Translations under genes and position numbers: made by a program
Notes under the pieces: model-generated
What the model saw: the letters and a program-made list of their open reading frames with translations, nothing else
Databases searched by the model: none
What the model was told of the DNA's origin: nothing
In this document: piece by piece, positions 54,637-62,360 of the stretch
Layout: the number at the start of each line of letters is the position of its first letter
Numbering within the stretch: the first letter of the stretch is position 1
From: Candidatus Tectimicrobiota bacterium
GTDB taxonomy: Bacteria; JACPUC01
Assembly (NCBI GenBank): GCA_016192455.1
Contig: JACPUC010000010.1
Span: 62,001 to 126,000 of the forward strand
Direction of reading: 5' to 3'
Length of the DNA: 64,000 nucleotides

Positions 54637-54662
54637 CAAGGGGATACGCAAGTATCCCCTTG
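54637..54662 (+). terminator. Rho-independent-type terminator
   Basis: CAAGGGGATAC and GTATCCCCTTG form a perfect 11-base stem around the tetraloop GCAA, followed by TTTCG. It is 112 bases after the LivK-type stop. The whole 54525-54838 spacer holds no gene. Confidence 0.6.
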
Positions 54663-54892
54663 TTTCGTAAGGAGTAAGTCCGCTAACACCTCGCCTTGAT
54701 GGTGGGCTGGAAGGAGACGAAGCAACACGAGCAGAGCCCCGGGTGGAGGAAAAAACTGGCACAGAATCTTGCACAAACGACCCGCAAAAGACTCCTGGCG
54801 GTCGGGCCGAGAAGCCTGCCGCTCCGTCATGGGTGCACTGGAGTTGACCCGTTTTCGTGGACACGCGATGCTTTGAGCAGGAGGTGTTCACG

Positions 54893-55204
54893 ATGCCCAA
54901 GACAAGACGACCGTATCCCCCGGAGTTCCGCCGTCAGATGGTGGAGCTGGTGCGTGCCGGCCGCAGCCCGGATGAGCTGGCACGTGAGTTCGAGCCCTCC
55001 GGCCAGTCCATCCGCAATTGGGTGCGCCAAGCGGCGCGTGAAGCTGGCGCTGGCGACGGGTTGAGCGCCGATGAGCGCCAGGAGTTGCGCCGGCTGCGCC
55101 GCGAGGTGCGGCAGCTGCGCACGGAACGGGAGATTCTGGCAAAAGCCGCGGCCTGGTTCGCTCGGGAGACCGACTCGCTCACCTCGAGGCCTTCGAGTTC
55201 GTGA
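54893..55204 (+). CDS. IS3-family transposase OrfA
   Basis: The 103-residue protein is an IS3 OrfA: helix-turn-helix YPPEFRRQMVELVRAGRSPD then SGQSIRNWVRQAAREAG, followed by a leucine-zipper-like ELRRLRREVRQLRTEREILA. It binds the element's ends. Its TGA overlaps the GTG of OrfB, and OrfB is in the -1 frame, as in IS3 elements that make OrfAB by frameshifting. A CAAAAG run near 55140 could be the slip site. Confidence 0.88.
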   Translation: MPKTRRPYPPEFRRQMVELVRAGRSPDELAREFEPSGQSIRNWVRQAAREAGAGDGLSADERQELRRLRREVRQLRTEREILAKAAAWFARETDSLTSRPSSS

Positions 55205-56049
55205 AGGCGCACCAGGTCCGCTATCCGGTGGCCACCATGTGTCGCCTGCTGGGTGTCTCCGCCAGCGGCTACCATGCGTGGCGGAAACGCCTGCCGTCGG
55301 GACGGGCGCGGGCCGATCGGGAGCTGACTATGCAGATTCGGGCCATCCACGCGCGCTCGCGCGGCACCTACGGGGCGCCACGGGTACAGGCTGAACTCGC
55401 CGCCCAGGGCATCCGCGTGGGCCAGAAACGGGTGGCGCGCCTGATGCGGGCCGCGGGCTTGGCAGGCGTCAGTCGCCGGCGCCGCGTGCGCACGACCACG
55501 CGCGGCTCCGCGGCTCACCCCGCCGCCGACCTGGTGGCACGCGACTTCACGGCAGCGGCCCCCGACCGCCTGTGGGTGGCCGACATCACGTATCTCCCCA
55601 CCGGCGCGGGATTCCTCTACCTCGCCGTCGTCCTCGACGCCTTCAGCCGCCGCATCATCGGCTGGGCCATGGAAGGGCACCGGCGCACCGAGCTCGTCCT
55701 CCAGGCGCTCGATATGGCCCTCCGCCAGCGCTGCCCGCGGGGCGTCGTGCATCATTCCGACCACGGCACCCAATACACCTCCCTCGCCTTTGGAACGCGC
55801 TGCCGAGAGGCCGGCGTGCGCCCCTCCAGGGGACCGGTGGGGGACTGCTACGACAACGCCCTGTGCGAGAGCTTCTTTGCCACCCTGGAGTGCGAGCTGC
55901 TGGACCGCCACCGCTTCCGCACCCACGGGGAAGCGCGGCGGGCGGTGTTCGAGTTCATCGAAGGGTGGTACAACACCCATCGTCGCCACTCGTCCCTCGG
56001 CCACCTCTCTCCCCTCGACTACGAAAGGACCTACTCACCTGCGGCCTAA
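55201..56049 (+). CDS. IS3-family transposase OrfB (DDE integrase core)
   Basis: The 282-residue protein has the N-terminal YPVATMCRLLGVSASGYHAW and TYGAPRVQAELAAQG, and the DDE triad: D in RLWVADITYLP, D in GVVHHSDHGTQYTS, E in YDNALCESFFATLE. It ends with GWYNTHRRHSSLGHLSPLDY. It is intact, so the element may be active. The same frame stays open upstream (FEFVKAHQVRYP), consistent with a frameshifted OrfAB product. Confidence 0.9.
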   Translation: MKAHQVRYPVATMCRLLGVSASGYHAWRKRLPSGRARADRELTMQIRAIHARSRGTYGAPRVQAELAAQGIRVGQKRVARLMRAAGLAGVSRRRRVRTTTRGSAAHPAADLVARDFTAAAPDRLWVADITYLPTGAGFLYLAVVLDAFSRRIIGWAMEGHRRTELVLQALDMALRQRCPRGVVHHSDHGTQYTSLAFGTRCREAGVRPSRGPVGDCYDNALCESFFATLECELLDRHRFRTHGEARRAVFEFIEGWYNTHRRHSSLGHLSPLDYERTYSPAA

Positions 56050-56225
56050 AGGCGAAAGCTGTTTACCGTCTACGAAAGCGGGTGAACTTCACCCAAAGCC
56101 GCCTGGTCGAGACTGGTGATGAAATTCGGCCTGCGCCCTTGGCGATCCCGCAAGGAGGCGAATCACTTCGCGAAAGACCTCGACAACGTTGTCTCAAACG
56201 ACGAAACCGGGTCAACTCCCTCTCA

Positions 56226-57989
56226 TCACCATTGGGTGCGTTCGAGCAGCTTCATGAAATTCCGCTTGGGCTTGTGCGCCGCGCGGACCGACGCGAGGTA
56301 TTGCGCAAACTCGGACTCCCGGCCCAGACGCGCCATCAACTCCTGGACCTTCTTCAGCAGCCCGACGGCCTCCCGGTACGCTTCGTTGTTCTTCCGGCTC
56401 AGCGTGGGCTCGATCCGCCGCTGGTAGAGCGGCAGGGCGTCCTCAGGATGGCTCTTCTCTCGTTTCTTGGCGAGCTCCATCCACTGGTCGTCGGCGCAGC
56501 CGCCCTCGGTGGCCTCCCGCCAGGCCGCCTTGATGTCCTTCTCCCAGAGGAAGACCCGCACGAGTTCCGTGTGGTCCGACCGCCGCTCCCAGGCCCATCG
56601 GTCGCCGCTGGCCTGGCGCTTCGCCGCGGCGATTGATTGCCGAAGGAGATCCAGCGCCTTCGCTCGCCACGTCGTCCACTGGCCGATCTTGTCGGCGTGG
56701 CGTTTCAGGTTTTGGTACCGGTCGAGTGTGGGCGACTCCGCGAACTCTGCCCAGGCGAGGGCCATCGCGTCGTCGTGGCGCCCGCGGCGGTGATACTCGG
56801 CGGCCAGGAACTCCCGCAGCCGCGGGTCGGTCCGCGTGGGGAAGGCCGTGACGCCGCGCTCCGCCCAGTCGAGCGCCAAGTCGTGCTTCCCGGCCTGCTG
56901 GTACGTCTCGGCGATCTGGAGATAGTCGTAGGCCGTGGAGAGGTCGCGGGTCTTGACCGCGACGACCGCCTCCACGTCGCCCGTCCGCCGCGCCAGCGTC
57001 TCCATGATGTGGGTGATGCGGAAGCGTGTTCCATACTTCGCCGGGTCGTCGCGGCCGGGGCCGAGGGGGCGCACCTTGGCCCATTCGGCCTCCGCCAGCG
57101 TCCGGTACACTGCCAGTCCCTTCTCGCCGAGAACATCCGCGTAGGTGTCCGCCGCGCCGTAGAAGGTGTCCCACTCGGCGCGCAGCTCCCACGCGAAGAG
57201 GCGCCTGGCCAGCTCTTCAGGGTCGGGCATAGCTTTCCGGCACGCCTTGAGGTGGAGCTCCTGCAGGCGTTCAAGGATGCCGCCCATGTGGCCGTCCGAA
57301 TCGTCGACGGACTCGATCGCCGCTTCCACGTCTTCCAGCGCATGCTCGGTCAGGTCGATGACCTCGGAGGCATATCCCCCTTTGAGGATGTCCTCTACCG
57401 CATCGATCACTTCTTCAATCCGCGAAGCGTAGTCGTAGGCGCCCCGGTAATCGACGAAGCCGCCCCCATCCACGGCCTCATCGATCGCCAGCCGATAGGT
57501 GGCGAGGTCGAGCCCCTTGGCACGCTCCTTCGCGGCCTTCATGAGCAGCCGCTGGCGCAGTCGATCGTCGTCCATGCCTTGCTCCATGAGCAGGTCGACG
57601 AGCGCATTCTTGTCCTGACCGGCGAGGTAGGCGCGGACATCCTTCATGGTCACCACTGGCTTGGCGAGTTTCTTTTCCCCGGCGTGATCCGGTCGCGCTT
57701 GGTCCAGCCACGCCAAGCCCACGGCCACGCAGTGCTTGCAGAAGGCGCCGTCCTGGCCAACCGGACAGGTGCACGAGTACCGGACCTTGCCGTCTTCGAT
57801 CCAAAACTTGACCCGATACGGCAGGGTCCCCCGAACCTTCGCGGTGACCGTTCCCCCATGCTCGGCCAGGGATCCGACCCGCCCGCCGGCGAAATACCCT
57901 TCGCCGCGCTCGAATGACCGCGCCCCCGCCGCGCGTTGGAGCATGCGGCGATCCAGGACTGCCGTGAGGTCCCGTGCCTTCGACGTCAT
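56226..57989 (-). CDS. SWIM zinc-finger protein translationally coupled to cas6
   Basis: The 587-residue protein has an N-terminal SWIM zinc finger, VRYSCTCPVGQDGAFCKHCV (CxCx7CxH), near residue 75. A long helical repeat part (LDWAERGVTAFPTR, YHRRGRHDDAMALAW) follows, suggesting TPR-like folds. SWIM domains bind DNA or protein. Its ATG overlaps the cas6 TGA as ATGA, so the two are made from one message. Its end lies seven bases from the outer IS3 repeat. It is not a known Cas protein to my knowledge. A CRISPR role is inferred from coupling only. Confidence 0.82.
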   Translation of the reverse strand: MTSKARDLTAVLDRRMLQRAAGARSFERGEGYFAGGRVGSLAEHGGTVTAKVRGTLPYRVKFWIEDGKVRYSCTCPVGQDGAFCKHCVAVGLAWLDQARPDHAGEKKLAKPVVTMKDVRAYLAGQDKNALVDLLMEQGMDDDRLRQRLLMKAAKERAKGLDLATYRLAIDEAVDGGGFVDYRGAYDYASRIEEVIDAVEDILKGGYASEVIDLTEHALEDVEAAIESVDDSDGHMGGILERLQELHLKACRKAMPDPEELARRLFAWELRAEWDTFYGAADTYADVLGEKGLAVYRTLAEAEWAKVRPLGPGRDDPAKYGTRFRITHIMETLARRTGDVEAVVAVKTRDLSTAYDYLQIAETYQQAGKHDLALDWAERGVTAFPTRTDPRLREFLAAEYHRRGRHDDAMALAWAEFAESPTLDRYQNLKRHADKIGQWTTWRAKALDLLRQSIAAAKRQASGDRWAWERRSDHTELVRVFLWEKDIKAAWREATEGGCADDQWMELAKKREKSHPEDALPLYQRRIEPTLSRKNNEAYREAVGLLKKVQELMARLGRESEFAQYLASVRAAHKPKRNFMKLLERTQW

Positions 57990-58876
57990 CCCGCCTGCCT
58001 CCCTTCCGCCGGCTCCAACGGCTCCACCACAAGCTGCCCCAAGCCCACCACGGCGCCCTTGCCGAGGTGCAGCCATTGGGCGGCGGCGAGCAGGGGCCAG
58101 AGATCGCCGGGGCCCTCTGGCAGATCGAGGTGTCCGGTTACGCCGCGCATCTCGATCTCGCTCTGCTGGCGGGCGGAGTAACGCACCAAATCGAGGCGCT
58201 CACCCTGCCAGGGCAACGTGGCGATACTCTGCGCCAGGTCGAGGAGCTGCGGGCGCAAGGCTGCAAGCTGTTCCTGGTCTTCCGGGGTGAGAAGGGGCTG
58301 GAGGCGGCGGGCGCCGGCCACCACGAGGTCGGCCAGAGTGGGATGGGCGAGCAGACGGTGACGGCGCAGCAGCCGCAGCGGGGCGGGAAAGGTGAGGCGG
58401 CAGGGGGTGCTTGCGGGTGGACCAGCGAGGGGCCAGGCGGCTTCGCTGAGGGGCCAGGCGGTGTCGGCGCCACTGCTTTCGCAAGGCTGGCCATCAGGAC
58501 CAAGCAGCCGTAACACCCGGACGTGGAACCGCTGGCGGTCGGGACCAAGCCCCATGCCGGAGGCGATGTCCCAGGCGCGCAGTAAAAGGGCATCGTGCCG
58601 CAGGCCGGCGCCGAAGGAGACCCACTCCAGGGCCGGCGCATCCTCTGGATCGTACGGGGCGGGACGCAGGATAAACGCCGGCGAGCGCCGCGTGGACCGG
58701 CCCTCACCTTCGAAGACAGTGAGATAGGCTTGAGAATCGAGGTCGTGCAGCGCTGCCCCCCAGACGCCGCGCAACATCGGCGCCGTGGCCTGCACGCCTG
58801 GGGTGCTCAGCGACAGGCGACGCGGCAGGACACGGATGCCGGTAAGCAACCTGCGCAGCGAGGATTCAAGCGTCAC
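57986..58876 (-). CDS. cas6: CRISPR-associated endoribonuclease Cas6
   Basis: The 296-residue protein resembles Cas6 of the RAMP fold. The best evidence is the glycine-rich C-terminal loop, AAAQWLHLGKGAVVGLGQLV, preceded by EMRGVTGHLDLPEGPGDLWP. Cas6 cuts the pre-crRNA within repeats, leaving an eight-base 5' handle; the array repeat ends in ATTGAAAC, which is such a handle. The start is a GTG at 58876, 181 bases from the leader-distal end of the array. The candidate catalytic His is not certain. It is coupled to the SWIM gene. Confidence 0.8.
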   Translation of the reverse strand: MTLESSLRRLLTGIRVLPRRLSLSTPGVQATAPMLRGVWGAALHDLDSQAYLTVFEGEGRSTRRSPAFILRPAPYDPEDAPALEWVSFGAGLRHDALLLRAWDIASGMGLGPDRQRFHVRVLRLLGPDGQPCESSGADTAWPLSEAAWPLAGPPASTPCRLTFPAPLRLLRRHRLLAHPTLADLVVAGARRLQPLLTPEDQEQLAALRPQLLDLAQSIATLPWQGERLDLVRYSARQQSEIEMRGVTGHLDLPEGPGDLWPLLAAAQWLHLGKGAVVGLGQLVVEPLEPAEGRQAG

Positions 58877-59006
58877 GCCACAATCCCCTCAAGAACGGGG
58901 CTCCCTTCTCATTTGCTGAATACCCACCCGGCTGACCGGCTCCATTCTCCCCGCTTGTAGTCTCCTCTAAACCTGTCTAAACCTGGCTTTCTTTCAAGGG
59001 CCCGCC

Positions 59007-59048
59007 GCGGGGCGCCGCCCCGCACCCCGCTGGGGTCATCGACCCCAG
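59007..59048. repeat. Two adjacent hairpins between cas6 and the array
   Basis: GCGGGGC-GCC-GCCCCGC (59007-59023) is followed by CTGGGGTC-ATC-GACCCCAG (59030-59048). They sit 10 bases after the last repeat in the direction of transcription and may end crRNA transcription or be a dispersed repeat. Confidence 0.55.
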
Positions 59049-59057
59049 ACCCCACTA

Positions 59058-59554
59058 CTTTCAATCCCCTCTAAAGCGGGGCATCTTCTGCAACGACATC
59101 AAAAAGCAGCTTTCAATGACGCTGGAACTTCTGGAAGAGTTTCAATCCCCTCTAAAGCGGGGCATCTTCTGCAACGAAAATAGCCCGCTGGGAACGATTA
59201 GCTGACGATTTCAGTTTCAATCCCCTCTAAAGCGGGGCATCTTCTGCAACGGAACGAAGGAGCTGTCCAAGGGTTCATCAGCTCGTGGACGTTTCAATCC
59301 CCTCTAAAGCGGGGCATCTTCTGCAACCGGGATCAGCACTGCTCCGCCCCGTCCGAAGAGCTCCTGCGTTTCAATCCCCTCTAAAGCGGGGCATCTTCTG
59401 CAACCTGGGCGATACGAACTTGGTTCGCCGCCAACTGCCGGGTTTCAATCCCCTCTAAAGCGGGGCATCTTCTGCAACAAGACCTAGCAGGGATGGGAAG
59501 GACATGAGAGCGACTGAGTTTCAATCCCCTCTAAAGCGGGGCATCTTCTGCAAC
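59058..59554 (-). CRISPR. CRISPR array: 7 repeats of 37 bases, 6 spacers of 37-44 bases
   Basis: Repeats start at 59058, 59139, 59214, 59291, 59368, 59442 and 59518 and are identical except the first base of the copy at 59058 (C for G). Written on the plus strand they open GTTTCAATCCCC and close CTTCTGCAAC. The minus strand ends in GATTGAAAC, the usual crRNA handle, so the array is transcribed on the minus strand, away from cas1/cas2. The degenerate copy is then the leader-distal one, as expected. An internal CCCC-TCTAAAGC-GGGG palindrome can fold. Spacer origins are unknown. Confidence 0.97.
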
Positions 59555-59837
59555 CGCGGTTCCTGGAATCCCTTGCTTGCAAAAGGGTTGGGGAGACGAT
59601 TTCCGTAACCATCCGAAAACCCTTCTTGAAGGGCCGGCATCCTCCTCGACGCGGCTCCTCAAGATTTCGGCAAGCCATTAATTCGCATCCGCTTCCGCCG
59701 TTTCCGTAACCTCCCCCCGAAAACGGGGCTGAAGAGGTTACGGAAGTGTTGCAGGTTACCCCACCCGGGGCAACTCGTGGCGGCCTTCTTCACGCGCACG
59801 GCACGCCACGCTTCTTCTCGTTCCCTTCACCAATACG
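59555..59837 (-). promoter_or_regulatory. CRISPR leader with a duplicated GGTTACGGAAA motif
   Basis: The 283 bases between cas2 and the first repeat hold no gene. On the minus strand, TTTTCGG...GGTTACGGAAA occurs twice, about 100 bases apart (59600-59622 and 59701-59723). The upstream copy is part of a hairpin (59702-59745). These may be integration-host or Cas1-Cas2 anchoring sites. Confidence 0.5.
59702..59745. repeat. Nested hairpin in the CRISPR leader
   Basis: TTCCGTAACCTC (59702-59713) pairs with GAGGTTACGGAA (59734-59745), and inside lies CCCCG-AAAA-CGGGG (59715-59728). It stands 92 bases after the cas2 stop and could end cas transcription or mark the leader. Confidence 0.65.
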
Positions 59838-60134
59838 CTACACGATGAAGACGATCTCCTCGCCCGGCGCCTCGTCGCTCCCTTGTCCGACCCGCCAGCT
59901 CTTGCGGGCGCAGGCCGCGCAGAGGGGGTAGATGGCGAGGCGATCCTCTTCCAGGTTGATGAGCTTCGCTGCCTGCTGGCGCATCTTGTCAAAGAGCGCG
60001 CGGTCGAGGACCGCCTCGAAGATGCTATACTGCACCCGGTCGCCGTAGGCGTCAAGCAGTTTTGCCAGGCTGGCGCGGCGCTTGTCGTCGGGTACGTCGT
60101 AGCAGATGACGTAGCGCGTGGCGTCATCGGTCAT
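59838..60134 (-). CDS. cas2: CRISPR-associated Cas2
   Basis: A 98-residue Cas2: RYVICYDVPDDKRRASLAKL gives the ferredoxin-like start with the metal-ligand Asp, then YGDRVQYSIFEAVLDRALF. The C-terminus has CAACARKSW and ends EEIVFIV. With Cas1 it forms the spacer-integration complex. The gene follows cas1 by five bases. Confidence 0.95.
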   Translation of the reverse strand: MTDDATRYVICYDVPDDKRRASLAKLLDAYGDRVQYSIFEAVLDRALFDKMRQQAAKLINLEEDRLAIYPLCAACARKSWRVGQGSDEAPGEEIVFIV

Positions 60135-60139
60135 GGCGC

Positions 60140-61189
60140 TCAGCCCCCATAGCGGAACGGCTGGTAGGGTTCGCCGCCGCGCAGGCTGACGGCGAGGCGC
60201 TCCACCTGGCGGCGCAGCAGGGCGGTGGGTTCAATCTTTGCGTCGCTCTCCTGTTCGCGCAGGGGGCGCAGGAGGTGTTTCTCCCACTCGCGGAAGAAGA
60301 GGCGCAGGCCGTCGCGCGTCAGGCGCACGCCGCCGGGGCGCTCGGCATCGGCCTCGAAGTGCTCCGGACGAAGAATGCGCAGATTGCAGGCGCGCAGCAC
60401 GAAGCGGTCCACGAGGGGATGGCGCAGCTCTTCGAGCAGGTCGAGGGCAAGGCTGGGGCGGCCGGGCCGCACCTCGTGGAAGAAGCCGAGGGCGGGGTCG
60501 AGACCGCGCGCCTCGATCAGTCCCGCCAGCAGATTGCCGAGCAGCACGTAGCCGAAGGAAAGGAGGGCGTTGGCCGGGTCGGGGGGCGGGCGGCGCTGGC
60601 GCCCGGTGAAGGGGATGTCGGCGCGGAAGGCGTTGCCGAGGGCCTGGAAGTAGGTGTGGGCGCCGGCGCCCTCGAGGCCGAGGAGCCTGCCGCTCTCGTC
60701 CTGCGCGGCATCTTCTCTGGATGCGGGCGGGACGCCCGCGCTCCCGCCACTTTCGACCTGGTCGACCATCTCCTTGAGCCGGGCGATGGCGTCGGCGAGG
60801 CTGGGGGCGTCGGCCTCGTTGCTCTGGATGTCGCGCAGCACCTCGCGGGCGTTGGCCAGCTTGGCGGCGACCACGGCGCGGGCGCGGCGCAGGCGGCGGG
60901 CGGGATCGTACGCGGTTTCGTACTGGCGCAGGCGCAGGTCGGCGGAGCGCGGCATCTCCGGCGCGAGGCGGCCGAGGTAGCCGCCGTCCCAGGCGAACCA
61001 GGCGACGCCGATGCCGCGTTGCAGGCAGAAGCGGGTGGCGTCGGCGGTGATGTGGACGCGCACGACGAGGGCGATGATCTCCAGGCGGTGCGGCTCCACC
61101 TCGATGAGGGTGCGGCGGCGTTCCGGCTCGGGGCCGGCGGGGCCGTCGGGGTTCACCTCGGCGGTGACGACGAGGCGCAGCGCCGCCAC
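60140..61189 (-). CDS. cas1: CRISPR-associated Cas1, probably 5'-truncated and carrying an in-frame repeat insertion
   Basis: The protein (349 residues from GTG 61189) has the catalytic triad: E in LLAGLIEARGLDPALGFFHE, H in the same stretch, and the acidic LALDLLEELRHP. N-terminal EVEPHRLEIIALVVRVHITA and GYLGRLAPE fit the Cas1 beta domain, but the usual first 15-20 residues before RLVV are missing. A transposase fragment begins at 61199, so the 5' end and ribosome site have probably been replaced. About 20 extra residues (GGSAGVPPASREDAAQDES) before LLGLEGAGAHTYFQAL come from a dispersed palindromic repeat. Activity is doubtful. Confidence 0.87.
   Translation of the reverse strand: MAALRLVVTAEVNPDGPAGPEPERRRTLIEVEPHRLEIIALVVRVHITADATRFCLQRGIGVAWFAWDGGYLGRLAPEMPRSADLRLRQYETAYDPARRLRRARAVVAAKLANAREVLRDIQSNEADAPSLADAIARLKEMVDQVESGGSAGVPPASREDAAQDESGRLLGLEGAGAHTYFQALGNAFRADIPFTGRQRRPPPDPANALLSFGYVLLGNLLAGLIEARGLDPALGFFHEVRPGRPSLALDLLEELRHPLVDRFVLRACNLRILRPEHFEADAERPGGVRLTRDGLRLFFREWEKHLLRPLREQESDAKIEPTALLRRQVERLAVSLRGGEPYQPFRYGG
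60722..60744 (-). repeat. REP-like core inserted in frame in cas1
   Basis: These 23 bases match 14615-14637 exactly in reverse orientation. They encode SAGVPPAS in Cas1 without breaking the frame. Confidence 0.75.
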
Positions 61190-61198
61190 GGGGTGGAG

Positions 61199-62103
61199 CC
61201 GACCTACCGCAGCGTGAAGGGCTTCCAGCCGCTGCACCTCACCTGGGGGCGCTTCATCATCGACGTCGTCTTCCGCGGCGGCAGCAAGCACAGCAACCAC
61301 GCCGACACCGCGGCGCACCTGCTGCGCCACGTCGTGCAGCTCATCCACGGCGCTACCGGCGGAACGTCTCCATCATCGTGCGCAGCGACAGCGGCTTCTT
61401 CGACCAGAAGCTCTTCCGCCTCTGCGAGGACCTCGGCATCGGCTACGTCTGCGTCGGCAGGCTCTTCGACGGCCTGAAGGAGCGCCTCGCCGGCCTCGAC
61501 CCCTCTGCCTGGCGCCACTACCAGAACCGCTCCCAGGCCTGGGACTACGTCGAGGTCGCCGACCGCCGCGGCTCCTGGCGTCGGATTCGCCGCGCCCTCT
61601 ACTGCCGCCCGCGCTACGACGGCGCCCAGCTCCTGCTGGAGTTCGCGCGCCCCGAGACCCTCCTCTACACCAACCTCGGCCAGGAGCAGGTCATCGACGC
61701 GCACCTCAAGGACGCCGGCCTTGCGAGCTGGACCGCCGCCGAGCAGGTCATCGAGCTGGCCCACGGACGCGGCCGCGACGAGCTCGCGCGCCGGGCGCTG
61801 AAGGACTTCGCCAGCGAGACGCTCCCCTTCCTGCGCTTCGCCCCCAACGCCGCCTTCTACGCGACGATGCTCCTCGCCTTCGCCCTCTCCGAAGCCTTCA
61901 AGGAGGACGTCACCGCCCCCGTCGTGCCGGTCACCGCCTACCCCACGACGCTGCGCCGCACCCTCATCGACATCGCCGCCAAGATCGTCCGCCGCGGCGG
62001 CAGGATCATCCTCAAGGTCACCCCGGCTGCCTGGCAGCGCCTGCGCATAGCCGACCTCTGGCGCCGCAGCGGCAGCCCGCCGCGCTTCGCCTGGACGACG
62101 TAG
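61199..62103 (+). pseudogene. IS1380-type transposase fragment, 5'-truncated and frameshifted
   Basis: The reading PTYRSVKGFQPLHLTWGRFI then HSNHADTAAHLLRHVVQLI continues, after a frame change at about 61348-61360, as RYRRNVSIIVRSDSGFFDQK and VGRLFDGLKERLAG, to KVTPAAWQRLRIADLWRR. RSDSGFF holds a catalytic Asp of DDE transposases of the IS1380 type. The first ~150 residues are missing, cut where cas1 begins. The gene cannot give an active enzyme. No inverted repeat could be set at the right end. Confidence 0.8.
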
Positions 62104-62360
62104 CCCGCGGCGCAGCACCCCACCACGATCCAGGAGGCTGAACCAGGAGCCTCTAGAGGGAGTGATCTGCCTCGCAAGGCAGCTCCGCGCTCATCTCGCC
62201 CTCTCGGCGCTCCTCTGCGGGGCGCCGGGATCACCCAAAAGGCGAATCCTCGCTCCTCACGCGCCGGCACCTGCTGCCATGGCGCCGCACAAGCCTCTCT
62301 CTACTACCTGTGCGCAGGAATCGCTCAATTTAGGATCGTAGCTCGTCTCCTTGGTCAAGG

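Larger units (their letters stand above)
54839..56219 (+). mobile_element. IS3-family insertion sequence with two candidate right ends
   Basis: The left end TGGAGTTGACCCGTTTTCGT (54839 onward) is matched, inverted, by TGAAGTTCACCCGCTTTCGT ending at 56091 (20 of 24 bases; TG...CA ends, 1253 bp). A second, slightly better match, the complement of GGAGTTGACCCGGTTTCGTC, ends at 56219 (19 of 21). The element encodes OrfA and OrfB. No target duplication is evident at either pair of ends. The outer repeat may be the real end or a relic of a related copy. Confidence 0.75.

Noticed and set aside
59600..59750. A second CRISPR array of GTTTCCGTAACC repeats in the leader
   Set aside because: Only two degenerate copies differ strongly and have no regular spacing; kept as a leader motif.
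60140..61348. Cas1 starting at 61348 with a 402-residue product
   Set aside because: The extra N-terminal sequence is antisense to the transposase fragment and lacks Cas1 features; GTG 61189 is the nearest sensible start.
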